Of a stretch of DNA of 6,774 bases, positions 6,460 to 6,774 are shown piece by piece. A model generated the notes under the pieces. It ran no database searches, was not told the origin of the DNA, and saw only the letters and a list, made by a program, of their open reading frames with translations. A program made the translations under genes and the position numbers. This DNA comes from an uncultured Clostridia bacterium (GTDB lineage Bacteria; Bacillota_A; Clostridia; Oscillospirales; Ruminococcaceae): contig CAMVPV010000073.1 of assembly GCA_947169455.1 (NCBI GenBank), positions 1 to 6,774 of the forward strand. Direction: 5' to 3'. Each line of letters starts with the position of its first letter. Position 1 is the stretch's first letter.

Positions 6460-6774
6460 TCATATATCCTGACAGAACAGACCGTGACGTGTGCAGTACC
6501 ACACTATCCTTCCCGAACGGAACACCGGCATCGTGAACTGCATAGTCCATTCGGGGTACTGCTTGAATATCATCGCGGTGCTGTCGTTCACATACGCCGC
6601 GAATGAAATGTAATGCTCCTTTGTCATCTCATGGTCGGAGGACACGTACAGCTCACCGCCGATATCCTCGACCTTCAGCATTTCGCTCCCGTCTGCTTTC
6701 TGCGGTTCAAGCGCGGAAAGCCTGTTCCCGCAGCAGGTGACCGCCGCATCAGAGGTCGCGGTGATGATGTTCCC
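6460..6774 (-). CDS. Partial gene: desulfoferrodoxin/superoxide reductase-like C-terminal domain
   Basis: The reading frame is open to the right edge, so the N-terminus is missing and only 104 C-terminal residues are visible. The internal ATG at 6681 is not the true start, because clear family sequence continues upstream of it. Visible residues 1-20 (starting GNII, with Cys-Cys at 14-15) look like the end of a small zinc/iron-ribbon, CxxCGN...CCG. Then DHEMTKEHYISF (His48, His54) and YCTRHGLF (Cys94, His97) match the metal-site motifs of desulfoferrodoxin-type superoxide reductases (HPMxxxHYI and CNxHGLW). The first His of the usual four (near KHVP in classical proteins) is not evident; that position reads GSEMLK. 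From memory, many clostridial proteins with this domain carry an N-terminal XRE-type helix-turn-helix. The gene could therefore encode a redox- or metal-responsive regulator, but that part is outside the window. It converges on the proA operon. Confidence 0.78.
   Translation of the reverse strand, partial: GNIITATSDAAVTCCGNRLSALEPQKADGSEMLKVEDIGGELYVSSDHEMTKEHYISFAAYVNDSTAMIFKQYPEWTMQFTMPVFRSGRIVWYCTRHGLFCQDI

Overview
The window looks like chromosomal DNA from a Gram-positive anaerobe of the Clostridia, most like Ruminococcus and its Oscillospiraceae relatives. This is inferred from moderate GC in the genes against an AT-rich intergenic region, frequent ATA (Ile) and AGG (Arg) codons, AAAGG-type ribosome binding sites, and protein sequences that resemble Firmicutes family members. 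No marker gene is present to confirm the genus.

Layout: bases 1-347 hold no convincing gene. This AT-rich stretch ends in a strong sigma-A type promoter (262-290) and a small 5' UTR hairpin. Six plus-strand genes follow, packed as one apparent operon (348-6317): a glutamine-dependent asparagine synthetase-type amidotransferase (asnB), a small three-helix membrane protein of unknown function, a D-2-hydroxyacid dehydrogenase resembling glycerate dehydrogenase/hydroxypyruvate reductase, glutamate 5-kinase (proB), a calcineurin-like metallophosphoesterase, and glutamate-5-semialdehyde dehydrogenase (proA). Gene junctions are 1 nt, a 4-nt ATGA overlap, 13 nt, a 4-nt ATGA overlap and 15 nt. An intrinsic terminator lies at 6360-6390. 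A convergent, partial minus-strand gene enters from the right edge (from 6774 down to 6460). It encodes a desulfoferrodoxin/superoxide-reductase-like C-terminal domain and has its own terminator at 6418-6450.

How the genes may work together: ProB and ProA carry out the two steps from glutamate to glutamate-5-semialdehyde in proline synthesis; the final enzyme, ProC, is not here. AsnB consumes glutamine and releases glutamate, the ProB substrate. The dehydrogenase may act on 2-keto/2-hydroxy acids of the glycerate/serine type. The operon therefore has an amino-acid or cell-wall precursor theme, but the membrane protein and the phosphoesterase have no assigned role in it. The phosphoesterase is translationally coupled to proB and splits the usual proB-proA pair.

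No CRISPR array, mobile element, tRNA, rRNA or T-box leader was recognised. This is mostly an ordinary metabolic operon. The points worth following up are the split proBA pair, the coupled membrane protein, the uncertain substrate of AsnB, and the atypical superoxide-reductase-like domain at the edge.
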